Below are positions 25,301 to 38,600 of a stretch of 64,000 nt of DNA, piece after piece. The DNA is from Cymbidium sinense (taxonomy: Eukaryota > Streptophyta > Magnoliopsida > Asparagales > Orchidaceae), in the NCBI GenBank assembly GCA_021442155.1, contig CM038214.1:22159808-22223807 (forward strand), written 5' to 3'. The notes under the pieces were generated by a model. The model was not told the origin of the DNA and did no database searches. It saw nothing but the letters and a program-made list of their open reading frames with translations. The position numbers and the translations under genes are program-made. How positions within the stretch are numbered: the first letter of the stretch is position 1; every line of letters starts with the position of its first letter.

Positions 25301-28300
25301 AGGTATATATATATATATATATGATGAAAAAAAATGTGAGTTCACCTATTGTTCTTCTTTGTAAATGCTACTAAAGACCTGACCGTTCAGCCACTTCATG
25401 AATGAAAAAACATGAGAATTTTCATTTCAATTTCAAAAAAAGAAAAATGAAATACCACTACAGTATAGTCGAAGTAAGTGGTTGAGTTAGCATAGCCTCA
25501 CTAACTTTTTCTTTTAGTAGGCGAGGTGATTGAGTTAGTAATTTTTAAGAGAGCATCGGGGCATAGCTGAAATTCTATTATACTACACTACACAAAATAA
25601 CTTAACTCGACGTTCAGAGAGTTAAGGTTCTAACATAAATAGAAGGAAGAACCTTTGTTCGCTTACTAAGGTGTACTTACACTCCCCGGGGGAAGCTGCT
25701 TTGAACCACTTATATAATAGTAAATAGGAAATGAAATGAGAAAGGCTTGCTAAGCAAGGCCTCTCATTGTAGTAAAGTAGGGCAAATAGCCAATGTAAAT
25801 CTTAGAGCATGCTCCAAAAAAATGGATGGTCCCCTATGCATTTATTTATATTTTGGAAAGAATTAAAGTACCTAACCCCCCATCATGGTGAACCTCTATT
25901 TATGATTGGGGTGATGTAGATTCCTTCGAGATGAGGGCGATCAATCAGTATTCTTAGAATTGACCTTATCTTGAAACTTTTGGGCTTGGTGGAGAAGTAG
26001 CAAACAAAGGTACGCTTGCTTGCTGTCTGGTTCTTTACTATGGACTGGGATCATTCGCTAGTTAGGCCCTATAAAAGAAAGTTAGAATAATATTATTTGA
26101 GAACATATTAGCCATCTTCAGGGATAAGAGGCAGAATGACCTCTTGAGCCATTACTTATTGCAGCCTAGGACGGGTGTCATCATATAGGCTTTCCTTGTT
26201 GCTCTAATCTCAACCCCTCCTCTTTATGGCTAATACATTGTCTAGGCCAAGAGGCATAGTTAGTTCCTATTTCTTCTTTTGGTTTTGTTTCTCATTTTTT
26301 ATACTAGCAAGACCTAGCTAGATGATGATGTCTACTGGTTGGTAGTGAGAGGACTCTAAGTACTAAGCTGATGAAAAAATAATCATTTTCATTAGTTTCT
26401 TATTTTCTCTTAGCACTTAGCAGTGAGAAATGAGTCTATTTATCATCCTAGATTTTGTAGATTTCCTTCAACAATGAAAATATGGAAATTCCATGAATCC
26501 CTGAGGAGGATAAGTTTGATGACTCAACAGCAGTGTGGAATGGAGTTTCTCATATGGTGGATATGATCTATATTTTCTAGTTATGAGGCAAGACATACCA
26601 AAAAGTTCAAAGAAGGAAGGCACGGAAGAGTATATAACAAACTGACTCATTTGTATAACCTATTCAACGGCTGCATGCATAAGGGAAATACATGTTTATG
26701 ATAACTTAGTCGGGATGCATAGGGAAGTCAAACTATGAGCACGGAAGAACATGGGTACCACTAACTGTGTTCGGACTGTTGGAGTTGAAACTAGTTGGGT
26801 TTGTGCTTTATCAAGTCCAGGAAAAGCAAATTCTAAGTGAGATGCTTTTTATGAATAAAAGCGACTATTTTCACACCTATTTTCTAAGATTATAAAATGA
26901 CTCTCTTTCATATTGTATGCTCCCAAACTGAAAAAGACCTCAATCATAGGTTTCACTATCCATAGACAGTCTAACCTTCTTTTTTCCATCTAACTAGAAA
27001 ACAAAGTGTAAAGAGTAGTCCATGTGGGGAAACCAGCCATCAAAGGCACTAGCTAAGGATCTAGGGATTTCATTGACTAGCGATCAAGAAGCTATCAAAG
27101 TAAGGTCAGACCGAGCTGAGCACTCTGCTGGTGGAGATTGAGTTGAGCAGAATTAAATGGAGCCCGATGATAAGCTCTAAGCATTAGCAATGGCAGGTTG
27201 TGCATGAAAAGTTGCTTCATTCCCTTCCTACCTACTATTGACTCTTATAATCAGGCCCCCCTTATGTAATAGGGCCAAGATAGATGAGTTGGAAGATTCT
27301 TCTTAAGCCAACACCAAAGTGTTTCAAGAGGGGAAATCTATTCTTGTGCATTCGACCACAGTAAAAGGAAATAGTTGAACTTCTACAGTGAAAGGTAATA
27401 TTTGAAATTCTACATTGAAAGGGATAGCTTGAGTCTTCATTTTGAATCCATCTAGTACAGGTTTTGCATCTCTATACTTCTTTGACTGGGTGGGAGGGAC
27501 CTGGATGATCAATCTCTTTGATCAGAGGAAGACGACTAATCTGAATCTATTGACATTCTACCTACGCCATCTATCTCTATATTGGATCTGCAAGCCAATT
27601 CCATAATTACGCATTTGAATCGAGAGAGATAGTCGATCAGTAATCCAAAAAGGGATTTCAATGGTTGATAAGTTTAGTGCGATTCCTACCATCCATGTTT
27701 AGATAGATCTCTCCAAAACTTCAAAGAAAAAGACATTGTTCCATTTACATGTCAAAAAATTCTTTTAATTATCTAGGTCTCTTATGGAGATTGCATAAAC
27801 TTGCCTACAAGTCCAACTGCAAAGGAAATTTCTGGTCTAGTGTGTGTGAGATAGAAAAAACTCTCATCATAATCATATCACTCCTTTCTTTAGAAAGCAG
27901 CATCAACCTCATGCGTGCCAAAATTCTATATCAAATTTCCACTGGCATTAGAATAATGTGAGAGACCTAACATAGTAATAGAAAACTTCATGAAGGCTCT
28001 CACTGTGTGCCTTGCTTTTTCTAGTGTCTTTGGTGATTAGCTCTAAAAGTATGGAACGATCAACATACTCTAAGAGTATCTACGCGCACACAAGAAAGCA
28101 TCTCCAACGAGTAATAAATTCCCTCTACTTCTTAATAGGAACTATTAGCTTTGGAATGGTAAATCAATGCTCCGTGCTTTTCATCCAAAACTCTATTCGA
28201 GCATTCAAGTAGGTAGGTTCTTTTTGTCCACAATAGTGCTATATTGATGAAAGAAAAGATATATTGAGTCTTATGTGTATCGCCCTAGCTAGATTAATTT

Positions 28301-31300
28301 CTTTTTTGAATTAGAGGTGCTAAGCAAAGTCGAATGGGGGTTGGAAAGGAGCAAAAGTGATTGTCCTGAATTTATTTCTTTTGAGACTGTCAACATTGAT
28401 ACTATCGATCTGGTCTAATTTGTTGCCTACGAGAAGGAATCAAACCATAGGTACAGTTATTGATGAGGAGTTAGCTAAAGCATTGATACCTTTTCAGAAC
28501 TAATCCCCTATGCCTAAACCATGAAAGATTAAGAGATCTATAATGGTTGTTATAGCTCAACCACCCCCACCCAATTAAAGTTCCAGTCTTTACTTCTTTA
28601 TTCACACCATTGGTAGTTGGATGGAGGAATGTAGTTCTTTGTCTTCCTTCAGTAAGTTATAGCATGAGACTTTAGACTTCTCTTCTCTGCCCACCAATCA
28701 CTACGCCCTAGAAGAAAACTCTTATTCTTCTGAAGGTCTCATTGATGAACCAAAGATTAGTCTAACGATAGATCTACAGTCCAGCTTTAGTTCTTTGGGT
28801 TATGGAATGCTCTATCAAAGATAGTTGAACTAATTTCAAGCAAACTTTGAATAGCCATCAGAATCACCAGTCATAGACGAGACTGACTTCCACTTTGATC
28901 GCAGGTAAGCATTTTTTATCTCCATGACACTAATCTAAGAATTCTTCTTATGTAGGCTTTTTCTTTCTATATTGTCCCTACGTTCATGTTCCTGCTCCTG
29001 TGATCACTAATTCTCTTTGCAAAGAGCACATTCCATAGATGACTTCAAAGGACCCTTGTACTGAGATTTTTGCTTTCTTTCCAGATGCTAATCAATTTTC
29101 ACTCTTAATCATTGGTCTTTGTCTGGTCCGGCTAAAGTGTGGTCGCCAACTCACCGATTTCATGTACCTTGTAGGAGACCTTTTTTCATTGATGCTCCTG
29201 TCAGTTGCTCATTGCAAACAAATCTTGTTTCGTACTAATGGGTAATGGGAAAAAATGAATTCAAACTCGTAGTAGCGGAATCCATTTTAAAGATGGATTG
29301 GATTTCTTTTGAAGTTGAAGTTCTAAGTCAAATTTCTTAACTTTTAACTGGCTCCTGGGGCTAAGCTGTCGATTTATGTAGTTAGCCTTGGATGCTTAGG
29401 TCAAATGCTTTGAGTAGTTCTTATTTTGCTCCTCAAAAAAGTACACTACTAAGTTGACACACAAGTGGTGTGCTTTAAGAAAAAAGACATTTCTTTTTTT
29501 CATTATGGAACTGAAACTCATGCTTTTTTAGTTTGGGTTTTTATCCAACTCGTCTTGCTTGTTATTCACCCGACAATTAGATTAAGATTTCCATTGCATA
29601 ATCTTCTCCATCTTCAAGAAGTCATTCTATAGGGGCTTTCGGGGTCTCCAATAGTGCCCCTTCTTAGGTGTCTAGTGTTGTTCAAAATGAGCTGGTCTCT
29701 TCAGATAAGAGCGGACTTGCCATTTAGCTAGTCTTTCCAAGAGTTTTCTATGATGGTTATTGGGGAAGAGGAGGTGCAATACCCCTCTTACCTTACGTTG
29801 GTATTGCGACAAGCTTTCCATTATAGAGCTTTACTTTATGGGTGAATCTAAAGTGAAAATGGTTTTTTCTATTTTGAATTTTCTTTGTATCGCCCAAAAG
29901 GGCACAAGATAGAAATGAATCAAAGATCCTATCCACCAATATTCAGTCTATCGTTTGTATGCTACTGATGCTAACCACTATCTATATAGGATAGCAGGTA
30001 GTGATATCAAAGCTAAGTCATGGCTTGTATCATATAAGGGTGTGCAGCTTAGCTAAAAGCTTACGTTGCCTTTAAAGACCAAAAGAAGATAAGAAAGAAG
30101 ATTGAACCCTAACCCAATCCTCATGCCACATCAATGTGATTTCAATTTCATTGTAGAATTAGCAGATCAAAACCCGATTGAAATTGAATTACTAGTTTGA
30201 GTAAAAAAAGAAGAATGAAATAGATGCAACAACATAGCTAGGAAAAGCAGAATGAAGACATTACATAAGACTGACTTACGAGTAACAGTAACACTAAAAG
30301 AAATAGTGCTTTCTTCTCTTATGATATTTCTAGTTACACAATCAATGTGGAACTCTTTAGAAAAGCTTTCAAAGTAGGGTTTGAATCATGTAAAAGAGTC
30401 TGTTTTCATTCACCGTTGTGGAAATCAAAAAAAAATTTTTTGGGTGTAGCATCTTTATTAGATATCTTTCATTTTCCTCTTTCTTCACTATGTGCCATTT
30501 TTAAAAATGAAATAATAAATGTAACGGTAAGGAAAAAAAGACTCTTTTTAAGCATCTACAATTCTGAATAAAAAATTCTTATCAATGTCTTCGCGTGAAC
30601 ACAAGGAAGACCAAAGCATAGTCACTTTCAGTGTGAATGAAGGAAAGAAGGCTATAAGCTACTTACATGGCTACATAGTGCTAAGAAGTTAGCATGATCA
30701 CAACAAAGAAAGAGAATGATTTGTTCGCTACTAAGTTGACTTTCATAATAAGAAGTTGATAAGCAATAGCAAGTGTGAGTTTCATTGCCATTACCTATCC
30801 TTGGTAGCCATCTTTCAACTTCTCCTGCCTATTACTATGCTTGAATCTCAAATAAACTATTAGCAATAAGAAGAACAGTGTCTGATTCCTCTTGTGCCTT
30901 TTTGGGAGAGGCTTGGATTTCTTTCGGCAAGGAACTTTCTCTCTTCGATAGGGTAATTCGGGCCAGTTCCTCATGAAAAAGTGAAATCACAACTGTCAAA
31001 GTGAGTTGTCTTCCTCTGTTCCATTATTGGCTGCCTCCATGTTTGGTTGGCAGACCTTCATCGAGCTATTGCTAAGTCATATCCAAGCCTTGCCAAATAT
31101 TCTTTCTTACATGTGTCGTAGCATAGCGATCTTCCCACGTTCTTCTTAATGAGGAAAAAAGAGAGATCCATCAGGTGAAAAGAGAAGATATAACCATCCA
31201 TATCCTATTGCCTCTAACTGTGTGGTATTTTGCCTATTCCTAAGTTATTACTTTGGAATGGGCTTGGGTCAAATGCTTTTGCTCTCACTTTATCAGAGAC

Positions 31301-31968
31301 GAGCATAAGGCCGCATAAAATTCCCTAGCCTGATTCTTTTGTTGGGTCATTTGTAGGTTCTAACTCTCAGAGAGCATAAGTAGTAATTCTCCAGTTATAG
31401 ATACTCAATCGTAGGGTGAATCACTTCTTTCCTTGCATGCTGTAGGTTTAATTGCATGACTTTGCTCGTGCTTTTTTAGAATGGAATCGGCAATAGCAGC
31501 CCCTAATTTTTTTTCTAGCATATACACAGAAAGCATCCCAACAAGATATGGATGACTTCTCTTTTCGGTCAGGATGGTGTAGTGCTAGCTTTCCAATAGT
31601 TCCAGTGGTTCTTCTATCATTTTGTTATGGAGTGGGGTAGTCTCATATCTTTTGTTGTAGTTTGGGTTGTGGGTGAATAATGTTGTTGCTATTTGTTTGA
31701 TTTGGAGTGAACATTGATCTTCTTCAGTTGTGAATTCTCATAGGGGTTTTAGTTGTTACAAATTCTCAATGAATTTTTTGGGAACTTAGCTCAATAATGC
31801 TTTATTGATTGATTGTGATATGTACGCTCAATCTCCACTAATGGCTCGCAGTCATACTTCAACTTTCTGTATAGGCTCTTAAAAGCTTATAAGTCTAGTT
31901 CAAGAATTGAACAAAATTTGTAGAGCTTTCCCAAAAATTAAAAGAAAAATAAACAGTTCTTGCCAAGC

Positions 31969-32024
31969 ATAAGTAAATACTAATAGTGGCTTTCCCATAA
32001 GTAAATACTAATAGTGGCTTTCCC
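31969..32024 (+). repeat. Two tandem 28-bp units (perfect)
   Basis: ATAAGTAAATACTAATAGTG plus GCTTTCCC is repeated exactly, at 31969-31996 and 31997-32024. Perfect identity within decayed surroundings suggests a recent slippage duplication. Confidence 0.97.
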
Positions 32025-32088
32025 AGAGGACCAACAAGCCTCTAAACTTGCTTGTAAAATGTTGATGCGCCTTCACTGATCAACATTC

Positions 32089-32379
32089 ATGCCCCTACTT
32101 CTACTTTTTTTTCTTTCATTTTGTGAATCATTCGTTAGACTTTTCTTGGTTTACGGGAACCTACCTAGCATAGCGAAGGCTTATTTTGAAAGAAATGAAA
32201 AATGGGTTTTAACAGAAGTCATTTCAGTGAATATATTTAATGCATATGAATATCCACTCTCTGCGTCTAACCCTGAAGCCATTATCCAGTCGATTTGGTG
32301 CGAACCTAAGTTGTATATGAATTTACTTTTTTATGTTAGTAAGCTTACCAATCATGGACTGCACTATCTAATTTTTTGA
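32089..32379 (+). CDS. Unrecognised 96-codon open frame
   Basis: The frame starts at the first ATG after the 28-bp repeat and encodes a hydrophobic N-terminus (MPLLLLFFLSFCESFVRLFL) followed by a soluble stretch with NEKWVLTEVISVNIF. I do not recognise the product, and there is no adjacent gene or promoter motif to support it. It could be a fragment of an organelle reading frame, a retroelement piece or chance; the composition and low-complexity start make chance quite possible. Confidence 0.15.
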   Translation: MPLLLLFFLSFCESFVRLFLVYGNLPSIAKAYFERNEKWVLTEVISVNIFNAYEYPLSASNPEAIIQSIWCEPKLYMNLLFYVSKLTNHGLHYLIF

Positions 32380-32721
32380 TTTTTTGCTCATGCGAATTGT
32401 CGGACTAGTGCCCTAATTAATCATGGTCACCAAAGTTGGGAGGGGTGTGCTCTAAATGGACTATCTCCATCTACCTTCTTCCACTTGGTGAGAGGCTTAA
32501 ATATAAATGAATTATTGGGATGACCAGATGCTCGAGTTGTAAAATAGGGAGGAATTATAAATATTCTCCATATCCTATTCTAGAAAGGGCTAAATCCTTT
32601 TTTTGGTTTGACCTAGCTGGATTAGAGTTCTGATCTAAGAAAACTTTCTTCATTATGTGCCTTATCTAGTTCTATCTTTCCCTCTCTCTTACAAACCTCT
32701 CAAGTGGCTTGGTGAAAAGCT

Positions 32722-33069
32722 ATGGAAAGCTGTCGCCAATTGAGAGGTTACCTTAAGATGGTTATCCTTGTAGCCACTGATGGTTACCATGGGGAAGTAG
32801 TGAGGATGGAGGATGAAGGAAGAACACCTTACTGGTCTCAAAAAGATTTTCACCTTTTCCATAGAAAAAGAAAGCTAGGAATGTTTGAATTGGAAGTGCA
32901 AACACTTATTAAAAATTCTCAAAGAAAAAATTACAACTATAGATATTCTGATCTCCCTTTTGTGCAAGAAATATATTTGGGTCATCCGTCTTTCCTCTAT
33001 GCTAGAGAAAATAGAGTGAACGAATCATTGAATAAGGGGAATCAAGAGAGAGAGAGAGAGAGAGGATGA
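32722..33069 (+). CDS. Unrecognised 115-codon open frame
   Basis: One of the longest open frames in the left 45 kb. It begins MESCRQLRGYLKM, is rich in Tyr, Lys and Arg, and ends by running through the (AG)10 tract, giving the ERERERG tail. That end shows that at least the C-terminus is not a conserved protein. I see no domain. A decayed mobile-element or organelle frame is possible. Confidence 0.15.
   Translation: MESCRQLRGYLKMVILVATDGYHGEVVRMEDEGRTPYWSQKDFHLFHRKRKLGMFELEVQTLIKNSQRKNYNYRYSDLPFVQEIYLGHPSFLYARENRVNESLNKGNQERERERG
33045..33064 (+). repeat. (AG)10 microsatellite
   Basis: Ten uninterrupted AG units at the end of the preceding open frame. Confidence 0.97.
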
Positions 33070-34269
33070 TCCACCTAGACATCAGCATATCACCAGGCAG
33101 ATGGGAAAGAGAAGGGAAGCAGAGAAAGAAAACAACACACTCAGTGATGATAGGTAGATGCTCACACACACCACGCCAAGGAATTCTGGAATGTTAAGAG
33201 ACACATGCAAGTAGAACTAGTTGTTGAAAAAAATTACCTTACACATTGGCAGTGAATAGTATACAAGTGGCATGAAAGAAATAAAAAATAATAGGGACCA
33301 CCACAACCAATAGTTTGATTCTAAAATCCAATATATAAATCTTATCCATCATAGATCCGATCTGATTAAACGAAAAAGGCTGGAACTCAACTTTCATCTT
33401 TTAGAAGGAAATCTGCGGATAGGAGGGATAAGGTAACGAGATTGAAGAGAATTGAAATAGTACCTTGTGGAGCTGGCAACCTTTGATCGATGTAAGCTCT
33501 TGTCGCACTGAACTTATTCAAGCTTGAACTCAAGCATTCCAACATAAGTCATTGAAAAAGAGTAATTGTAGACTATGCATTTTTATACAAAAGGGATGAT
33601 ATTATTCTCAGAACTATACTTTAGGAATTTTGAGGAGAGCCGAGCCTTCAGAGTTAGACAAGTTGTACCTATTTTTCTTCATGAGTTGGCTTCAGGGAAC
33701 TCTGTTCTACTGCAAACCACTCATCCTGTCGGAGAGTAGGAGTCTCAAGGGCACATTAGTTGTGCATTGGGTTCCAGTGTCAATAAATTGATATATGGAA
33801 GTTTTTTTAAGACATATTGGTCCTCGATTACCAAGTTGGTTCTCTTTGTCAACTCGGTCAGGTATGTGAGGGTGGTGGAAAGCAGCAGATATTCATCATG
33901 GGAAACTATCTAAATTAAATGCTTCTAAAATTGGTGCATGATTGGTTGATGTGGGTCCTTAGGACAATTGAGATGGATGGTTGGCAAGAGAGAACGGACT
34001 GAGGTTAGATCATCTTCTTTCATAAGCCTACTTGACCTTTCTTGAAGTGCTAGCTACTCGGTCAATGAATTGCAACTCGAGCTTATGGAACTGCTTATTG
34101 ATTGATGCACTTCCATGCGTTTCCATAGGATTGATCCCATACTTTTTGATCTGGTGCCTTTCTTCATTAGGCATGAAAATGATTGACACCTTCCTGATAG
34201 GTTTGAGATGAATCTTCTTCAAGAGGTCTTTTTTCTTTGTAGCCATTTGAGTTCTTAGAGGTTATTTAG

Positions 34270-35265
34270 TGGTTTCATTAAAATGATGGCTATAATTTTG
34301 GCTGGGTCAAATGTGATTTCATCTTTTCTAAGAAAAAACCCAAAGAACTTTCCAGTTACTACCCCATGAAAGCATTTGAGGGGATTCATCCTCATGTTGT
34401 GCTTTCAAAGTATCTCTAAGAACCTTTGTAGATATGCGAGGTGATTTTCTTTCTGCTTTTCACTACGAGGTGATCCACATAACACTTTGTTATTTTCTTT
34501 TATGTTGTTGATCTCAAAATATCTGCATTATAGCCCTTTCTAGTGAGGTAGGTGGCACCAGCATTTTGAAGACTGAATCATATCACTATATAATAGTACA
34601 TACAAAAGGGAGTTCTAAAGGATGTGTGCCTTTATTCATCTGGATCCATTTTTTTTGTTTTACCAAAACAAACCATCCATGAAAGACATATGTTCATATC
34701 TACAGCTATTGTCTATCATGATTTTTGCAATCAACAAAGGAAATCCATCCTTAGGGAATGCGTTATTCAGGTCTCTGAAGTCAATGAAAACCTGAATCCA
34801 CTCATTCTTCTTGGTCGCTAAAATAATGTTTGCCAACAAATCAAGATGCTTTTTTTTTCTCTTACGACACCCACATCCTTTCCATTTCTATATTGATTTC
34901 TCAATCTTCTTCATGAGGGGTGGATGAAAGCATCGTTGTGCTTTCTTGATGGGGCTAGCATCTGGATATTCAGTCTATGCAGTTTCAGCATCTAGCCCAA
35001 GTATCTCAATGTAACTCCAGGAAAATATGTCCAAGTATTCCTTAAGGAGTTGGATGTTTTATTTTTTTCAACTTCCCCTGATGATAGGATGTCACTTAGG
35101 AAGATTGGGTGAGGGTCACCTTCTGTTCCCAAGTAAACCTATCTAACTTCATCAGCTATGGGTGGTACTGGTTTTAGGTTCTCTCAAACTTATTCAGAGG
35201 GGTTATCTTCCCAAGTCATGGTTTCTTTCCCATCTTCTTCGACTAAATCCAAATTTGTAGTTACT
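34270..35265 (-). pseudogene. Ty3/gypsy (Tat-like) Pro-RT junction and RT relic
   Basis: Read right to left on the minus strand, the following pieces occur in family order. LGTEGDPHPIFLSDILS (about 35120-35070) is the linker before RT. LLKEYLDIFSWSYIEILGLD (about 35045-34985) is like 'eYkDvFAWSYxEMPGLD'. FIDFRDLNNAFPKDGFPLL (about 34790-34730) follows, then FMDG, NAGATY and CYVDHLVVKSRKK (YVDH at about 34472-34483). The second catalytic Asp of YVDD is changed to His and stops interrupt every block, so it is inactive. The remnant lies on the strand opposite to the other Tat-like pieces and ends about 370 bp before the start of the large duplicated segment copy B. RNase H and integrase were not found at lower coordinates. 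Confidence 0.88.
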
Positions 35266-35639
35266 ACCCAAAGAAATCATCCTTGGGCTTTGTCAAACCC
35301 ATCAATCTCCAATTAGTAGTGCATAGGTGCATGTAATAGGATCCGTGGGCCTACCTAGGTGGTTATGATTTGAATGCTTCTACTGCTGGTCCTATCATTC
35401 CCCAAATACATAGAAGTTCAATCAGCATAGGAGCACCAAGGCCACTACAAAAAGAGCATCCTTAATGCCAATGCTTTTCCCCTAATCAATGGAAGTAAAA
35501 GGAAGAAGGGAAGGAGAGAACAACAGTTAGACTATACCACGAGCCATATCACAGGAAGCTAACAAAAAGGAGCAGAGGTCTACTACTTTCTATATGCTAG
35601 AACCAAAAGAAAGAAGGCAAGGTGCGACTGTGAATGTGC
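35266..35639. other. Junction between minus-strand RT relic and copy B
   Basis: I see no gene. The upstream end of the minus-strand element (possible protease region) may cover the left part. The last bases are followed directly by the region matching the window's first base, so part of this stretch may also be repeat that lies left of base 1 in copy A. Confidence 0.35.
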
Positions 35640-38600
35640 AAGTTCTCAGAACTGCACCTATCAAGCAATCAATCCTCAACATTCAAACTCCTCCTAAAGC
35701 AGCACCAAGTTAGACAATAGCAATTGGAAGAGAAAAAGAGTTGAGGAGGGGAAATGATTCTTTTGCTAGGAAGTTAGCTTATCTATTCATTATCTCTCAT
35801 TCCAGGGTTAGATGCATATTTCACTCTATGGTTGTTCCTTGGTCTGGCCCGTGGATCGCTTGTCTGGAAAGATCAGTCTGGAAAGATCAAATAAGCTTGC
35901 AACCTAGTCAGTGTCCTTTTTCTCTTTTCAAGTTTAAGAAAAAGTATCCTACATTAGAGTCTTAGATTGACCCCCTATGAAGAGGAGACAAGCTCAATTG
36001 GCCTAATGGCTCATCTTATTCTATGATAATCCAAGTAGTAACTCTAATAGTCTACTCAGAACTATTCTATTTCTGAGTCATTCATTCTCTCCCCTTTATG
36101 TTAATGTTCATATGGAAGGAATAAGAAACCCAAAAACTTGGTCCTTATTTCTAGCCAAGGTCGAGTTCCTCCCTTCTTATTATTTAGAATCTATATGTTT
36201 TGAAAGAAAATAAGATTTTTTAGTCTACGTCAACTAGAGGTCAATGTTATACTAGGACTCATAAATCCACTTTATCTCGTAAGTTGAAAACTAGCAAAGA
36301 CCCCTCCCCTTCTCTTCCCTGGTGGGAGTTATCACACTTTCCTGTGCTTGAGCTAAAAGGTATGGAATTGAGTAAGCCCAGTGCCAGTTTTGTGGCCCAA
36401 GAGGTGCAAGCAAGGCAGAAAGGAAAGATTGCATAAAGAACTAATAACTAACCCTAAACCTATCTATTGAGCATAGAGGGCTGGATGTCTTTCTAGATAG
36501 TTCTCGACTTCTTTCTTGGCAAGGTATGTGAGGGAAAAATAGGAAAAAAGATGCACTAGAAGTTATACATCTTGTTAAATCACTAGTTTTTCTTTCAATA
36601 AAGACCAATAATCATATTCCCTAGGATACTCTCCAAGAAAGCTAGTTACATTAAAAAAAGTAAAAAAGTAAAGTGTAGGAAGGGCCAAACTCTATGAAAT
36701 CGAGCAAAATGCTTGAAGTCATAGCTTTTTGTTTTTAGAAGACTAATCTTTTTTGTGTGAGAGGGGAGTTGGTTTGGGGATAAAAGAAAGATAGTTTATA
36801 CAAGAAGAATTTTTTTGAATTACCTGAGTAATAAGAGAAGGTGCATAGCAAAGAATGGTTGATTCTGTGTTTGTATAATTTTCTACTCTTATTTTCTTTT
36901 ACTGGCCAGGAAAGAATAGATCTTTATCTTTCACGGATGATAAGGAGCTAGATTTTTTTCTTTTTAGTAGTCCTTAGCACGTTTAGGCATAGTTACTGCT
37001 TACAATAAAAAATTCTTTCACACTCATTATAAAGGAAACCTTAGGGAGAGAAGAAAAGAGTCAAGGGGCATAGCTTATTCTATAAGCAAAAGCTAGTTGA
37101 CTATCATAGTATGTAAGTAATGATCAGAACACATTTCTTCCTTGTATTAGAGGAGTTAGACCCTGAGACTGGTATCAAAATTGGACTTCTTAGAAATTGA
37201 CTATCAATTAGAATTATAGGAGGTTTCCCATATATACATATTCTCAAATCACTTTCATAGAGGAAAGAAAGAGGGTTCCTTATCAGCATGAAGAAAGGAG
37301 CAATGAAGCAGTTCCTACATCCGTTCTTGGAAGATAGGGAGTTATTTCACACTCCTCAAAGTAAGCAATGAGTACTAGTTCAATGAAAGAGACATATCAT
37401 GGATGAGGTATAATAGAAGGAGAAGGTCCATCTTTGCACGAGTTAGGTATAAGCCCACTTAATGAAATAGAAGGAGATGAGCTGATGACAAAAGAGTGGG
37501 TTGAGTTCACAGCTAACGGCACAAAAACTCCAAGGCCAATAGTTGCACCTCTTCTTGACTTTAGACTTCATTGACGAGTCTGACATGAGAAAGAGAACAA
37601 GGTCCTCTTCCTTAGCTTAGTTTTAAGACTCTTGCTTTCAGTCTTCCATTTCTAGGTGAGTGTGCATAGAGATGACTTATGTCAATAAGCAACTGCCATT
37701 CTATTATATATGCAATCTCACTCCAGTAGCTCTTGTAGTTGATGACATAGCTATAAGAGAAGAGCAAGAGGACCATGTCTTTATCTTTACCATCATCAAG
37801 CTGAGGCCCAAGTCCAATTTGAAGAAGCAGCTTTCTATCTTTCTCTACAATATTGGACTTTTTTTCTTTGACACAGCCTTTGGAGGGGCATGATAGTAGA
37901 TAGGGACTACTTGCATGGATGAGTTATCAAATTATTCACCCAAACCCCTATTCCATGGAAAAGAAATAGCTAGAGAAGAGGAAGAATCCACCCACTAATA
38001 TTACTCATCCTAGTTTCTCTCCTTGTGGGTGAAGCATGAAACAAAACAAGAAATTAAGTTAGCCAGGTCAGGGTCATTTCTTACTTATAGAGTAAGGAAA
38101 AGGGCAATCCTAAGCCCATGAGAATTTGATTTTTATTAGATGAGAAGACTGGAGAAGCAAGGAGTAGCTCAATTGATTCTTTCAACCTATATCTTAGACT
38201 ACGACATTGATTGAGAAGGCTGATCCATCGACTATCAAATCAAGAGATGAGCCTATTAGGTAGAAGACAGTTATACATATAATGAAAGAATGCAATTGGA
38301 GTGCAGAGATAGTGGTGGAGGAAAGAGATTGGAGAAAATTAATATTTTTTATGGATACCGTAGAACTGTTTCCTCAGCTTCAGCAAGAGATCACATTCGA
38401 CTTGGTTCACCTCTTTGGCATCATTACTAACGATAGAGAATGGATTCTACTAGTTCAATGAACATGACATATTATTGAACTGATTCTTGATCACCCGATC
38501 CTCTCCTTAAAAAAGTAGGATAGTTAATTCGTTCCTCTCACTTTGCTAGAGCTAATATATACCTCCTCGCACTTTGCTCAAGCCTGTAAAAATCTATCCT

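Larger units (their letters stand above)
25301..34260. other. Long stretch without a recognised gene (about 9 kb)
   Basis: It includes a short (TA)n tract at 25304-25322, a 28-bp tandem repeat at 31969-32024, an (AG)10 tract at 33045-33064 and a few unrecognised open frames listed separately. The beginning is likely mitochondrial flank of nad1. A 17-bp word, TTCTTTGTATCGCCCAA, with loosely similar flanks, recurs at 29881 and near 43610. I found no other domain, rRNA or tRNA. Confidence 0.4.
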
